From: Perkinsus marinus ATCC 50983
Lineage: Eukaryota; Perkinsozoa; Perkinsida; Perkinsidae
NCBI RefSeq assembly: GCF_000006405.1
Contig: NW_003216064.1
Location: 400,535 to 464,534, forward strand
Length of the DNA: 64,000 bases
Direction of reading: 5' to 3'
Shown here: positions 30,905-43,350 of the stretch, piece after piece
Layout of the letters: every line of letters begins with the position of its first letter
Numbering within the stretch: the first letter of the stretch is position 1
Notes under the pieces: generated by a model
The model's input: the letters and a program-made list of their open reading frames with translations, nothing else
Database searches by the model: none
What the model was told of the DNA's origin: nothing
Position numbers and translations under genes: made by a program

Positions 30905-31982
30905 TACTTCCTACTGTCCAGTTTCTTCTCACTCCCTTTAAAGCACTGAGTCTGTCAATGCAGGGCATCAGCACTCTCCTCGCTACAGCATGTTATGCCC
31001 AATGTCGAGTGAACCTGTGACAACGGTTCGATCATCATCATCATCGACTGTTGATGAGGAAAGGGGGAGGGGTATGTTACTTCAGCAGAGGCCTATTATC
31101 CCTGGTTGAGTAGGTTGCTAGTAACACTACTGTCACAGTAGTACAGCACTGGCGGTTGACCACTACCACTACCGTACTGGACACAACAGTAGTCCTGTGG
31201 TGTTCAGGGGCAGACGACTGGTCACTGGAGACAACGTGAGAGCATAGAGCATGTCGTCGGTAAGCATGATGAGTGGAACCGGATGCTGAGTGATATTCTG
31301 ACACAGCTTTGCTCAATGGGAGACATCGGGCTCAAGTGCCTGAGGTCACCCATCTCAGCCGTCTTAGGTTGCTTATCCAGGCCACCATTCTGCACACTGG
31401 TCTGTCCTCGGACTGCCGAGAGTTTCAGCCAGTTTTCTAGATCTTTCTAAAGCATTGATGTAGTGTTAGTTCTGAGGTGAATACATCTTCCTGCTGACTG
31501 CTGGGTGATGCCGCTGACTCGACTACCTCTCGAGTTGCTAACTAGGGGTGAGGGTAGCTGAGGCAGATCCTGTTGACATCACGAACTGAGCACTATTCCT
31601 GGCAGATAGGACCTCCGGAAATGTGGTAGAGTTGCGGAAGTCGCTGTAGGAAAATTTATACTACGAATGCCCCCGTCGGAGCTCCAAGAGAAACTCCGGC
31701 GATATCGACATCGACTTGAATCGGAGTGTCCAGTAGGGAGCTTCTCATCGGAAGGCCACAACTCGTGATTGTCATTAGCATGCATTCTATGAGAGCCGTC
31801 CGAGACGGTCTACAGTCGATGCTCGAGCCTCTCTGGACAGCAATGTGAGGGAAACGCTATGATTTGTCGTGAACTCCTCTATATGAAGGACTTCCCTTAT
31901 GAAGTAACAGCGTCAGGGGGAGGAGGCCTGAAGGCTCCTCGTGAGACGATAAGAGGTTAGATGATCTAGGAGGAGTCCTGTG
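30905..31982. other. No recognisable gene
   Basis: About 1 kb without a convincing frame. It contains scattered trinucleotide-like patches (ATCATCATCATC near 31032; CAGTAGT and ACCACTACCAC near 31125-31170). A leader-like GGCTCAAG occurs at 31327-31334 but without the surrounding match seen at 5952. Confidence 0.4.
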
Positions 31983-32887
31983 ATGCAATCACCCACAGAC
32001 TTTGAGGCTCGGGTGTATGAGGCTGCCCTCCATCGATCGTGGCAGAGTACACCGAGAAGGAAAAGAGAGAACCGGAGCAACACTCCATCATTCCCAGAGT
32101 CGGTTAGTTATTGCTAGTGTTGAAATATATGGTCGCTTTCCTCGGCTGAGTTCAGGAGTTTCCTCACTGATTATGTAATTCCGATATGAAGTCGGATAGA
32201 AATGTGTTGGTCCGAACAACAATTTCTCTAAATTTTCGTACCGTCACCAATACATGAAGTTGACTCTGCGCATATTCTCCAACACTGGTCATTGCAGTTT
32301 GCCACAAACGGAGGAGGCCTCGGGTCGGCAAGCGAAGGATTTCGGTGAAGTGGATCCTCCTAGAATGGAAGTCGACATGGTGCACAGACGACGGCGACGG
32401 ACAGCTCATAGTGGCATGTGAGCATTCAGCTCCTCCGAATGAATAGTCTCCTTCTTCCTGAAGGCTACATGACACAGTCGGTGAGAAGAGGTCTTTGCAT
32501 CGCAGCATGTCCATGGGTGGAATTGAGGTGGATAATGTGAAACGCCAACGTCGAGGATCTGTACTAAGCCGTGAAAAGCTCCCGGTGAGCAGTGACGCGT
32601 CTTAGGAGGGACATGCGGTACTGTGGCAGGAGTGGCTAGACGAAGCGAAGGAGAATGCTGGTGGGCCGTCCATCGTGGGAGAGCATCATGATCTCTTGTT
32701 AACAGGTTGGGTCTGGAGTAGCGTCTCCCAGTTTGGGAGGAAACTGAAGAGCCGCGCTGATCAACTGCTTGGGGAAGTCTCACGAGTGTTGGATTCTGAT
32801 AACGACATGTCGCCCGATACAGTTTCGGCTCGTCAGTTGCGACAACTCAAGAGATATCACGCTACCTCAGTGGGTGTCGCAGAATGA
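31983..32887 (+). CDS. Hypothetical protein, several exons
   Basis: Reading frames joined by plausible short introns: exon 1 from ATG 31983 (MQSPTDFEARVYEAALHRSW) to about 32100; an exon near 32291 (LPQTEEASGRQAKDFGEVD); an exon ending REKLP at about 32582; and a last exon from about 32610 (GHAVLWQEWLDEAKENAGG) to TGA at 32887. The protein is charged and probably helical, with an Arg-rich stretch; no domain is recognised. The first intron carries copy b of the repeat family. Exon joints are partly unresolved, so it could be a pseudogene. Confidence 0.45.
32117..32264 (-). repeat. Intron repeat family, copy b
   Basis: Begins GTGTTGAAATATATGGTCGC on the plus strand and ends with GTCACCAATACATGAAGTTGAC, the mirror of copies e, f and g. 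It sits in the first inferred intron of the gene at 31983-32887, antisense to that gene. Confidence 0.7.
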
Positions 32888-33751
32888 TATTTCGATGACC
32901 GGATATTCAATAGGTGCCTCCACGGGTTCGTCGTCGAGAGTGATGGTGTGCAGTTGACAGACTCATACATGAATGCAGCCACGTTGAGGACATCTCATGA
33001 GTGTTGTTTTCGAGTAGAGTGGGATGAGTTGCTGATAGAGCGACGAGTGTCGCATAGGGAGCTTGATAAATAATGACGTCACGAAACCCGAAGTCGACCA
33101 CCAGCATGCTTCCGTAGCATAGTCCTCATCAGTGTTGTCTACTAACCTACGACATCAGCTAACCGAGTTGACGTGTGAAAATCGTGAATTCGTCCCGAAT
33201 CGAGAATCGCACAGGGCAGAGTCGTCTGAATAAACCTGGACGGTAGAAGTAATTCCTGTATTTCTTCAACCAGCCCAGCCACAATCAGTGCCGAAGTCTC
33301 AAACTCGTTTATTCGCAGGTCGACTGTGTAACACCATAAGTAGTGGACAATCCTAACGGCTCCCGCCTTTTCATGAAGACGGGAGGGCACATGCCAATAC
33401 GAAGCAGTTGTAGAGATGTATTGTATAGGAACCACACTCGAAAAATGAACCACAGTGTGTTACATCTTCTTGAGTGCTGCCATTTTTTAAGTATTTATAG
33501 GATAGGATGTGTGCCTCATGTAAGTCAGGAATGCCAACCTGAGAGTCTTGTCAAGGGTAGGTTCGGCGCTACTCAACAACGCAACCGACATAGTCGTGAC
33601 AACGAACATGATTCGAACAATGTCGATGCAGTGTGACAGCAGATCGACGCGGGTTACACCTTGAACGGCCGCGCCCGTTGATGTTGCCACCGCGAACGCA
33701 CCTGAAAGGCTGCTGAGATAGTGGGGACTGATGAAGCTAGATCGACCTCAC
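32888..33751. other. No recognisable gene
   Basis: Intergenic space between the hypothetical plus-strand gene and the end of the convergent RIB72-like gene. No domain, repeat or RNA gene was seen. Confidence 0.45.
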
Positions 33752-36700
33752 CTATCGGGTAGTAATGTGGTCATGATAGGTAGCGACGATGGCCTTGGTG
33801 AACTCAACGAACGGCACTTGCGTGAGATCAACGGGTTCATCGCTCTCGGGAGTCATCACGAAGCTGAGGAGAATTTTCAGCCAACCGAGGGATCACACAC
33901 GCGAACTCACCACACACAGCGATCAATCTCTTCTTGATCGAAGGGAAAACCGAAGCGGAGTAAGGCGAGTCGAATTTGAGTGGTATCAGTCTTCTGGTTG
34001 TCCGACACTCCTGACATACATCCGCTGCCTCGAGACGCTCACGTTGCTGATTTACTGCAAAGTTCTTTGATAAGTCGGTGGGACATCGTCGGATGTTTGT
34101 AGAAGACATCCCCGACCTCTCGGACGGCACGACGGATCTTGGCGGTCTCCGCGGCCTCAACCGACTGACGACAATAGGAGTTACAAAATTTACAGCATAT
34201 GTTCGACCTACCCTGCAGGCGGCTGCTGCGGCATAGTCCTTATCTCCTTTGAGCAAAGATGGTTTCCTCGGTTGAGGCTCCCCTGCATAACCCTTATAGT
34301 CAGGTTCCAGTACAGCATCACAGAACTCGTTGTAGCTAAGATTCGATCGGTGACTTCGGAGAGATGAGCAGCACCAGCAGCCTACGAGATGTGGCCATCC
34401 TTGTTGGTATCAAAGGCCCTCAAAATGGCGGTCGCGTCAGTCTGGTTGAGTTGGAAGCCATGATTCGCGAGCACCTCTCTAACTTCGTCCACTGAAGTAA
34501 CAATCACAAGCCTCGCGCTTTGTCACCCTTCTCATCGCCTCACATGTGATGACGCCGTTGTGGTCCTTGTCGATGCGCCGGAAGATATCCCGTACGCGTG
34601 GGAATTGTTGCAGCAGATTCTCACGCAACTTGGGAATGATAGTGCTGAGATCAGACCTGAGGCCAAATCCATGATGGTAACTCAAAGACCGTGACGTTAC
34701 TCCTGATCAGGGACCACCGCGCGATCCTCGTCCTCGACGACGAGCTGGACATCGGGGTGAGCCTTGGCGAAGTACTTGCGGGTGTAACTGCCGAGACAAC
34801 TACCATCCAACCAGTGTGGGAGATCAGCCTCACTCATCACAACCGGTCATGATGAAGCTGTGATTGAACACTATCACAGTTTTCCCTGGTATCAGGTCAA
34901 GAGGGCTCATCAAGCGACCTGACCATGTGCCAAAGGATCCCGACCGTGCGAGCTCAGTCCCTACCTGTCGTCTCGTTGAGGTAGGTTCCATTCTCCAAGA
35001 ATTTCCCTGTAACGATACCGAGATTTCTCTGCGGGGGCTCGTGGATGGACAGAGTGTCGTCACATAGTTGATAATTGAATACGAACCTAATCAGTGGGAT
35101 CACGACCGAGCTGTGGCCAAGCCTTACCTTCGACTCACGTCTTCAGGCTCGGGGTTAGAGAACTTCGCCGAGAACCGCAGCACTTTACCTGTAATACAAA
35201 CATGAACAGTAAAAATGTCATCGCCAGGGATCGAACCGTCGTTGATGAGGAGCTTATGCATGTCCTTCCTAGGGACCTTGGGCACAAGGCTGAAGACCGA
35301 TCCCATGGAGTCGTCCCATGATCCGTATCCAGTGTATGGCGGAGTCGGTGGACGAGGGACGGTCTTTTCTGGCAGTCGGACGTCTCGCTTCGGAGCGAGC
35401 TCAACTGACGAGGAAACTCCTGGAACCGATGACGAGACTTCCTGGCGGTACTTCCGATGCTTTTGAAGTACTCCCGCGTGAAGGCATCCGCGTCGTATAT
35501 GAACAGATCGTTATTGACCTAGAACAGTTTCATCGACTTGGTGAATCGGTCACCCTAAGGATACCAGGCGTATGGTCTGTCCAACATAGAGGTCCTGAAC
35601 CTTATAGAAGCAGCCCGAGGGGGGGACAGGGTCACAAGGACCATGAACCGGTACGCCACCTGAGCGAAGAATTGCCGTATGGGTCTGTTGAGGACAGAGG
35701 CTACCTTTGGCAACACGGCCGCGCTTGAAGAATACGGGGAAACTGTCTCGGCCACAATTAAGAGGATATCTACAGATCGGCACGGGATAGTGTTTCGAAT
35801 AGGTTCGGATCGGAGTGGTACTGTTCTCTAATTTCAATGGTATCATCACTGAGGAAGTAGAAGATGGTGAACGGTCTCCTCTCGTACTGTTCAGTCTTGA
35901 GGTCATCCATAACGGCATAGAAGCGGCACACCTGTCCCAGATTAACAGCTACATCAACAGCGACTGACTGAACGTACCTTGCGGTCGTTCTCTAAAAACT
36001 GCTGCAATCGATCATTGGGCAGGACCCCGCCCAGCATAGCCTCCCTATAGATCTTCTCATAAGTGCCTACCCAAGATGAATGCCTATGAGCAGCATTATT
36101 AGGGATCCTACGGGGCATGGCCGTTTCGGTGACCATTGCCTCCTTCTTGACGAGCGCGAAGTAATCATCTGGTATTTCCGTGTTGGGAGCCTGCTCAGTC
36201 TTCAAGACCTGATATGGTGCTATCTCAAATGCGTAGCTCAGCTGCACGAGTTACATTTTCATAGTAACTCCGAGTGAACGCATCTACTGCTGTGATTTGT
36301 ATGACCTTACCGTAGATGTTGATGGTTTCGCCGACTTTCTGAGGAGAAGCAACAACCAATGCTAGAGGAACAAATATTCGCTTCCCTCAACTGAGCTCAA
36401 GAGGTTCTTCACTAACTATAGAAGAGAAATAATCTCCCAAAATTTGTGACAGCATATGAAGTGCACATTTTCTCGCACTGAATAGAACGTCCGAAGCGAC
36501 AACGAGATTCTATCCTTACCAAATCTTGAGCTACGATGAAGCCGTTGCCGTTACTCGTCGGAATTCTACAAGAAAATCGTTCGAGTCGTAGTTGCATAGA
36601 CCAGTTGGACGCCACCTGTGGCGTTTGAGGAGCATGCCCTGGCTGAGACCACTGTTATCTTGTCGGGGCTCACTCGCGTGCATAGTGTCATCCTCTGAGA

Positions 36701-37345
36701 ACACCTCGACATACCCGATTCATGCACCGACCAGTGAACGTACCGAGGTAGTAGTAGAGGATGCAGGGTCTGATGCGATAGTTCTCCAAGTTGGACTCCA
36801 CAACGGCTTCCTTATAGTATCCGAAGAACCTGCATCACAACACATTCTATTTCGGCTCACTTCACAAGACCCACCTCAGGACATGTCGATCCAGAGCGTC
36901 CCAAGCCGGGAGCTGCTCGGTGTCCGGTACCCCATTGGGAGCGATATAGACGTCATGTGTGGTAGACTTGGGCAATGCCTCGCCATCCCGCCAGCCCTCG
37001 GGGGCCCTCGGGACCTGATCGGTCGGGATGTCTGACGTTCATAAGGCTGAGGTGCTCACTTCGACCAGCTTCGGCCTCTCTCTATTGAAGATGCTCTTCT
37101 CGATACGCTGACCGTTATCGAAGCCCCATGACTGGTGGACGTGATGATTCACTCGGTCCACCTGAACCCAGATTACAGGGAGGTTCAACCATGACGATAC
37201 AGCTCACAAGAGCGACACATTTCCCCAGGAATCGGCTACATTAGTAATAGGAAGACCCCGATCATGAAAACTCAAGCTGGCGATCAGCAGAGCCTACCTT
37301 AGGTTGGTAGCCAGGCAGATTGGGGAGCTCAACCTTAGAGGCCAT
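33752..37345 (-). CDS. RIB72/EFHC-like axonemal protein (three DM10 domains, EF-hands)
   Basis: Homologue of Chlamydomonas RIB72 and human EFHC1/2, microtubule inner proteins of ciliary doublets. The start MASKVELPNLPGYQPK is at 37345 (exon 37345-37298), then 37161-37060. DM10-1 spans about 36830-36310 (RFFGYYKEAVVES, EDDTMHASEPRQDNSGL, VGETINIYGK..TAVDAFTRSYY). DM10-2 spans about 35940-35440 (CRFYAVMDD, FLSDDTIEIREQ, DLYVGQTIRL, DADAFTREYF). DM10-3 spans about 35210-34720 (LRFSAKFSN, DDTLSIHEPPQRNLGI, PGKTVIVFNHSF, TRKYFAKAHPDV). EF-hand-like loops follow (DKDHNGVITCEA near 34560; DTNKDGHIS near 34400), then a helical C-terminus ending at TAG 33752. Introns are mostly 40-60 nt. Implies a flagellated stage. 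Several exon joints are approximate. Confidence 0.87.
36362..36470 (-). repeat. Intron repeat family, copy c
   Basis: A shorter, more diverged copy within the RIB72-like intron between the exon ending near 36519 and the one starting near 36345. In gene sense it reads CTTGAGCTCAGTTGAGGGAA then GCGAATATTTGTTCC. Same orientation as the gene. Confidence 0.6.
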
Positions 37346-37482
37346 AGGGTGACAGTAGAGGAGTCGGAGTTGACTTTAAAAACTGATGAACAGTTGGAGT
37401 TAACGCAAGAGCTCCCAAAGCTGTTGTTGATAACAACAAATGTGGTGGATTGCATGCATGTCGTGATACGACAAAGCGTCGA

Positions 37483-38269
37483 CTATTTCGTGATGAACAC
37501 TTGTTCACCAACAAAAGCCTCGCAATTCTCACACCGATGAGTCGCCTCTTGGCAGCTATCACAACATAGAGGTAGCAGAGATACTGGGAAGAACAGCACC
37601 AACAGAATCGCCATGCAAATATATGTACCTACACAAGCTCTTGCATGGTAAAGAAAACGGCGTCAACTTACCGCATGAACGTTCGTGCGTGACAACTGTC
37701 GGTCCCGAATGTCCACACACCGGGCAATGAAGGTCAAAAGGTTCATGCCCCGGGTCCGTTCTTGGGAAGACATCCTCTTTGGTCGCCCCATAACTGTCGT
37801 CAGTGCCGACCAAGAGCCTGGTCTCCTCCGTATCCGAGCCAGTCACAGCGCGATCTCGAGCATCATCTGCAATCTCGATTACTTCATCATCGCTATTCGG
37901 ATTGAAATCTTGCGGTACCAAGCCCTCGATTTGGACCCGCAGGCCCTTTGGCTCAGCTGCACTAGACTGATCGTCACCGTTCGCCTCAACGCTAATGGGA
38001 TCCTCAACCTCAGCGGTCGCGCCAATTTCGTTTTGTTTCTCTCGCCCTGGCAAAGCGGCTTCAGGTTCGTCGACTATTTCCTGCCAAGGATTGGGTGTGA
38101 GGGGATCCACGGCTGAACCTTCGTCGTCGTCGCCTCCCTCCTCCTCGTGCGGTAAGTCCCCCTGTGCGTTAGCTGACAATTGTTGACTCTGTTGTCGTCT
38201 TTTTGATCTCCTTTTATACCGTCCTTTGGACGCGTTAGTGGGAGCTGGTTGTGTTTCTGTAGGTTCCAT
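37483..38269 (-). CDS. LITAF-domain membrane protein with long acidic N-terminus
   Basis: Two exons (38269-37672, 37628-37483; intron 43 nt). The LITAF/SIMPLE domain is split by the intron: CPVCGHSGPTVV in exon 1, and a hydrophobic ICMAILLVLFFPVSLLPLCC then CQEATHRCENCEAFVGEQVF in exon 2. These zinc-anchored proteins insert in-plane in endosomal and lysosomal membranes. The N-terminal 170 residues are acidic and low complexity (EEEGGDDDEG), much longer than in its two tandem paralogues downstream in the array. The final codon is TAG at 37483. Confidence 0.85.
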
Positions 38270-38830
38270 TATGGCAACCGAATTCAGCGGACTAAAGAGA
38301 CCAATTCAGAGGAGGACTTTCCCCATCAACTGTACCGCCCACAAGTGACAACACAGCGAAGCTCGCAAGCCTATGCAAGAATGACATTGTTTATAGACAC
38401 ATGACTAACATGTGATGTAGGCTGTCTGGTCAACTAAGGCTGTGTTAACATGGTCAGCTTCTCGAAACCTGTGACAGAAAAAGGGGAGTTCGAAATACCG
38501 AGAACATAGAGAGAAGTAGAATCGAAGAGAACATACACACGAACCTGACCAATCGACTATAGAAAATTACCACGGTCGACTTAGGGACGACTCCCCTCAA
38601 AGGAAACGATGCTCAACATTGCATGAGCGTGTGAATAACCGAGATTAGGAGGGTACGGTACCATACCAGTCTGAGGTTGTCATGGACCAGGAAATAAGGA
38701 CCGTCTTGCGTGATCGATAAATACACCAAGGCTTCCCTCGAACTCAATACGCAACGGAATGGACAACAACTATCATGCCGGTGACTCACAAGTGATCTGA
38801 TACGGCCTCGGGCACAACGAGCGGAGCGAT
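38270..38830. other. Intergenic, nothing recognised
   Basis: Spacer between the first and second LITAF-domain genes. It should hold the promoter of the upstream-most member and the 3' flank of the second. No specific site identified. Confidence 0.4.
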
Positions 38831-39220
38831 CTAAGAAGTGATGAACACTTTCTCACCGACCTTGCGATTGCAATTGGCGCATGAATGGTCCGCCTGCTGA
38901 CATGAATCACAGCAGCAAGGCAACCAGGCAAGAGGGAAGCACACTAGGGCGAGAATAGCGACGCAGATCCATGAACCTGATCGAAGCCACTTTAGCTAAG
39001 CTAGCCGTGGTCACACAAGTCTTAGCCTACCAGCGCTGACCTTATGCTCGACGTTAGTGGTAGTAGTAGCCTTGCAATAAGGACAAGTGATAGTCGTTGG
39101 ATCGTCGGAGAAGAACATGTTGGCCATAGGCACTGGGGCGGTCGGGGCCACTGCGGGCTGGGGGGCAGTAGCGTTGTACGTCTGTGACTGGATGAAAGGC
39201 TTGCCTTCGTCAGCAGACAT
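38831..39220 (-). CDS. LITAF-domain membrane protein 2
   Basis: Two exons (39220-39031, 38976-38831; intron 54 nt), 111 residues. A Pro/Ala-rich N-terminus with PMANMFFSDDP precedes CPYCKATTTTNVEHKVSAG; exon 2 holds the hydrophobic WICVAILALVCFPLAWLPCCC and CQQADHSCANCNRKVGEKVF. The two CXXC-type pairs and the amphipathic hydrophobic middle are the LITAF signature. The intron falls at the same codon (Gly) as in the other two paralogues. Confidence 0.88.
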
Positions 39221-39360
39221 TGGGGGCTTGGGAAAATACGGCTGAAACCGATCAAGCAGCGGTGGTTACCACCCCATGCAGAACAAAGAGCGAGACTGAG
39301 TACCATCATCAGCACAGAAGAGGCATGGGAATCACACAGTCGTGGGCACAGGTTGTTTTA

Positions 39361-39710
39361 TCAACTGGTGATGAATACTTTCTCGCCGACCTTGGCGTTG
39401 CAATGGGTGCACTTATGGTCAGCCTGTTGGCAGTCTTTGCAGCAACAGGGTAACCAGGCCAGAGGGAAGAAGATGATGGCCAGTATGGCAACACATATCC
39501 ACGAACCTGTAGGGGGATGAACGGAGTGGTGATAACAGCAGGCGTAGACTCACCAGCGCTGATCTTATGGTCAACCTTGGTCGGACCAGTGTACTGGCAG
39601 AAAGGGCATTTCACCGTTGCAGGGTCGTGCTCGAAGTACACTCCAGCCATAGGGGCGGGAGGGGCGAGGTCTGCCTGGGGGTTGAGGGGCTTGGTCTCTC
39701 CGTTGGACAT
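39361..39710 (-). CDS. LITAF-domain membrane protein 3
   Basis: Two exons (39710-39554, 39506-39361; intron 47 nt), 100 residues. N-terminus NPQADLAPPAPMAGVYFEHDP, then CPFCQYTGPTKVDHKISAG; exon 2 has WICVAILAIIFFPLAWLPCCC and CQQADHKCTHCNAKVGEKVF. Very close to copy 2 in exon 2, so a recent tandem duplication. Only about 140 bp separate the two genes. Confidence 0.88.
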
Positions 39711-42680
39711 GGGGTAGGTAAGAAGATACTACGGGGTATATTGGAATGGATTTAACAGCATAAGCACAGGCCTAACTTGTGCGGTCCGATCGATGGGGAA
39801 TCCGCAGCATCCAGGGTACTACTAGTAACCTGGTCAGGTCGGAGTGTGGCCGTCTCAGAGAAATGTTACAGGGGCCGTCAGAAAGTGCGGAATCCCAACT
39901 GGGGTGAGTTCATAACCAATCGTCGACCGCGGAAATCATTGATCGTGCGTTGGTCGTAGTTGTCGCGTCATGACTAAGTGCGTTGAGGAAACGCAAGATG
40001 TGCAAGATTGTTTTCCCCTTCTGCACAAGTTGACTCTCTCTTGCTCCTTGGCATCCAAGATGATTGAGAGACCATCATTTTCCCGGAGGGGACCGCACAG
40101 GTAAGTCGCCGAATCGCTATCATAACGGGCTCAACAAAATGGTCGTTGGACTGGCGAGTTTCTAATCGTCCGATAGTAGCAGAAAACGCCGTAGTAGGCA
40201 AAACCACTGAACTTAATACGTTCATTGTGTATTACAAGAACATAATGAGATCAGTAACCGTCTCGTAGGTCCAGCGCTCCCCCTCCCTGTTCGCTTCAAA
40301 TGATGTCTTCAACAGTGCCCTCGGACTATCTCAATGAGCACTGTAACATGATCACTGTTCGCGACATCGCGACAGGACCAACCCACCACCAAACTAGTGA
40401 CACTCGGTCTCGTTTTGGCCGATGGTTTTCGAGATTCATCTGCGGTGGTAGCAGTCGATCGGCTCTATACGGATCTCCTAACGCCTACCATCCTGTCAAC
40501 ACTTCACGAGCTCCCTTGTCGCGCCGCGTTCGACATCGACAAAGCTTGCAAGCGGTAGCTCCTGTGAAGGGCCCTCAAGTGCTTAGGAGTGTAATAAGGC
40601 AGTAGAGGAATACATAGGCAGTCGTAGCTATTCAGGTGACGTTTGACGGCCCTAAGACTTCTGCCCATACGAGTGTTTACGTACCACCAATTTCCAATTT
40701 TCCTAGACGATCTAATACCACTGTACAGAGGCACGCTGAGCCTTCTTTCTTCAAGGTAAGTGCGGTTCAGTCACGGGTGGTCTAAGGAATTCGAATGTCT
40801 CACAGTCGGCACGTTCGGCGTCCATCATGAATTCCGAACGAAACACTTCCACTCGTTCACAGGACCGAGCGCCCCGGCACTGCAATAAGGAGGTAATAAT
40901 TGCCGACTGGATATTCCAAAATTTTTTTTTCGGAAAAAAATTTGCAGCGATGAAATTTTGGGACGTACACTTCGAGAAGATCTTCATGATGGTGTAAAAG
41001 TCATTTCCCAATCTCGATGAAATTTCTGGTTTCAGCTGAACCAAGAAGTCAAAAGCCAGGGCTTGATGGCATCTGTGTTGTCTTAGGGGAGGTCGCAGGG
41101 ACAGTTGGAGACGAGAGAGATTCTCCGGTCGATGGCGAAATTGGCGGATAAGCGACGCCTTGCAGGGCAGCATGTATATAGGCATGGGCGTTTGGTATGT
41201 ACTGGCCTTAGCAAGAAGGATCTCGATCGTGCTAAGGTATTATAGTCATAACTCATCAACAATAAAATACGATCGAATCTCAATTGAGATCTTGGGAATG
41301 TTATCAACGACCGTTCGTCTCATCACGAGCTCGTCGTGGAAGCTCTCGACACTGCCGGTAGATCTGCGATGCCCATCAATGCGAACGAATATCTCACTAC
41401 TCAAAAAAGATTAAAAAAATTCTGCGCAGTCGAATGCCGTAATAGTGTTATAACAAGACACAGAACGTCTTGAGAACTGAACATGAAAATTCTGAGAGGG
41501 CGAACTCAGGCCTTGGGACTTTGCTCAGTTGCGAATCGTAGTATTTCTCCTCCTGCTGCCCTCTCGAGACTAGCTGGTCCAGTGTGTCGTGACTGTCATG
41601 TATTGTCATTCAGATAAGAGTACTTCTAGGTAGGAGCTACCCTTGGTTGGCTACTAACTGTACAGGCAGTATTACGGGTAGTTCTGGTCGAACAGCCACC
41701 ACCACTACACCAGGGGGAAGCTTTCTTGAGTAACAACACTAATCAACATACTTGGCTTCGTCGTCTGAATTTCGGCTAAGTGTGGTATGTACTCGTTTGC
41801 AAGATTACATACGTTGCTCATGCCATTTTCTCAACGTGTTCATCACATTAGTTACGCTAGCCCCTTTATCACAACTCGGGCGAGACCTACCCAGAAGAGG
41901 GGCGTGATGGTCGGTGGTATCGAGAAGAAGACCTACGACTACCCCAAACTTAGTGGTGATGTCATCGGGGTAGGTGGCCATGACGGTACGATAAGAAATG
42001 AACATATTGCTGATCAGGTCGGTGAAATGACCCTGGAAGAATTCGAGCGGGGCTTCTATCGCCGTAACACTATGTAACTAAGCATTATATCTGGTCTCTT
42101 GTCATAACTTTACTGTCCAATACTAACCTATCTCGGTTGACGTATTTCGACACTGTTGGTAGTAGTAGTAGTAATCACCATCATTGTTATTATCATCAAT
42201 AAGCGTTAGCTCTAAAGGCCGCTAGACTACTACCACGAAGTCATCGTGTTTGTTTCCATGCCCGTGTATTTTTATAAGGAGATAGTACCAAAAGGCAATC
42301 GGTACCATTCTTCGGTCAACTCTTTCGGAGGACCACCATCCCGTGCTTGTTCGTGTGCTGGAGGATCGTACGATTTCGTAGGGCGAGACACATTTGGCTG
42401 CCCTGCTGTTCTCGGATTCGCATCTAATCAACGAAGCAGCACTTATTTCACGAGTGTTGAGAATAAGCAAACCCTCAACGGCTCCAAGAATAGCCTCCTA
42501 TGCCTCGAGTAAACTCAAGCACTGTCACTGGTCTGCAACTTGTAACAAGTTCTTTTGTTCCCCACTACTACTGTCATATTTTGCTATCATACCGCTCTCT
42601 CGCTCTGGCATTGTTCATTGACAGTGCCGTGGGGATCTCAGTGAGGATAGTGGATCTCTAATATTTATTCTCGGACGTAC
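39711..42680. other. Gene-poor region, no recognised domain
   Basis: About 3 kb. Candidate small plus-strand frames are 40300-40605 (101 residues, basic, no domain) and one ending at 42077 (a MVGGIEKKTYDYPKL..GEMTLEEFERGFYR segment that looks protein-like but has no start or partner exon). A T/A-rich inverted tract lies near 40917-40945. Nothing else is supported. Confidence 0.4.
40300..40605 (+). CDS. Hypothetical small basic protein
   Basis: 101 residues from ATG 40300 to TAG 40605. Ser/Arg-rich, no hydrophobic segment and no recognised domain. Supported only by an uninterrupted frame with an ATG, so it may be chance. Confidence 0.25.
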   Translation: MMSSTVPSDYLNEHCNMITVRDIATGPTHHQTSDTRSRFGRWFSRFICGGSSRSALYGSPNAYHPVNTSRAPLSRRVRHRQSLQAVAPVKGPQVLRSVIRQ

Positions 42681-43350
42681 CATGCTCATATCGCTCTCAC
42701 CGTCGTTTCCTATACCTTCTGTACGATCCTCCGCTATGTTAGTCCTATTATTTCCACGCGGCACTCGCTGTTGCTGCTTCCGATACCCCGAGCAGTCAGT
42801 CTTCTTCACGTTGAAGTGTCTCGGTGGCCTCCTCCCGGCTTGCGTTAGTCTGATGGTGATGTCAAATGACCCGCCGATTCAACGAAGAATCTTCGTACTG
42901 CGAAACTCTGTAGAAGGACGAAATACGTTATCAAGATTGAACACCTACAGGATCGACCTCACACAAGCAGATCTCGGCGGTCAAGTGTCGCGCGTCGAGG
43001 TCCTTGGCAACTGAGTTTTTTAAATCTTCCTCGTAAGTGGGATATCAAGGAGTTTCCGGCCAGCTTGACCAAGGTGGAACGAGTTTCAAGCTTGTTCTCC
43101 ATGCGGAAGTTTCGCATCTATGGCCGTCAATTTGACGTCAATGGCAACTGCCAGTTCAGCAGACCAAACTAGACATCAGAATCTAGTGTCTAGTTTGGTG
43201 ATCGAGGGCATCGCAGTGTATTTTGTTGGGATAAACAGAGTAAATGACGACCCGAAACTTTCGGGTTACTGGAATGGTCTTCCTCGTGAACCGAAAGTGC
43301 CTACAGTAGGAAGCCTGGCCGTAATTAGTGTTCCGGCTAACAACCTAGCA
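42681..43350 (+). pseudogene. Unassigned coding fragments
   Basis: Protein-like plus-strand segments in shifting frames: a NSVEGRNTLSRLNTYRIDLTQ stretch (to about 43014), PRKWDIKEFPASLTKVERVS and FRIYGRQFDVNGNC (about 43030-43165), and IAVYFVGINRVNDDPKLSGY (about 43210-43300). A hairpin (43163-43199) sits between the last two. No family is recognised. They lie just before helicase-like debris, so they may belong to one decayed mobile element. Confidence 0.3.
43163..43199. repeat. Perfect inverted repeat, 13-bp arms
   Basis: 43163-43175 and 43187-43199 are exact reverse complements around an 11-base loop. It lies within protein-like sequence, immediately at a stop codon. Could be a transposon remnant. 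Confidence 0.65.

Noticed and set aside
31327-31341. Second spliced-leader-like site (GGGCTCAAG)
   Set aside because: Only about 9 bases fit and there is no feature boundary here; expected by chance in 64 kb.
32907-33107. Small minus-strand frame as a gene
   Set aside because: No domain, no ATG context or splice partner; length expected by chance.
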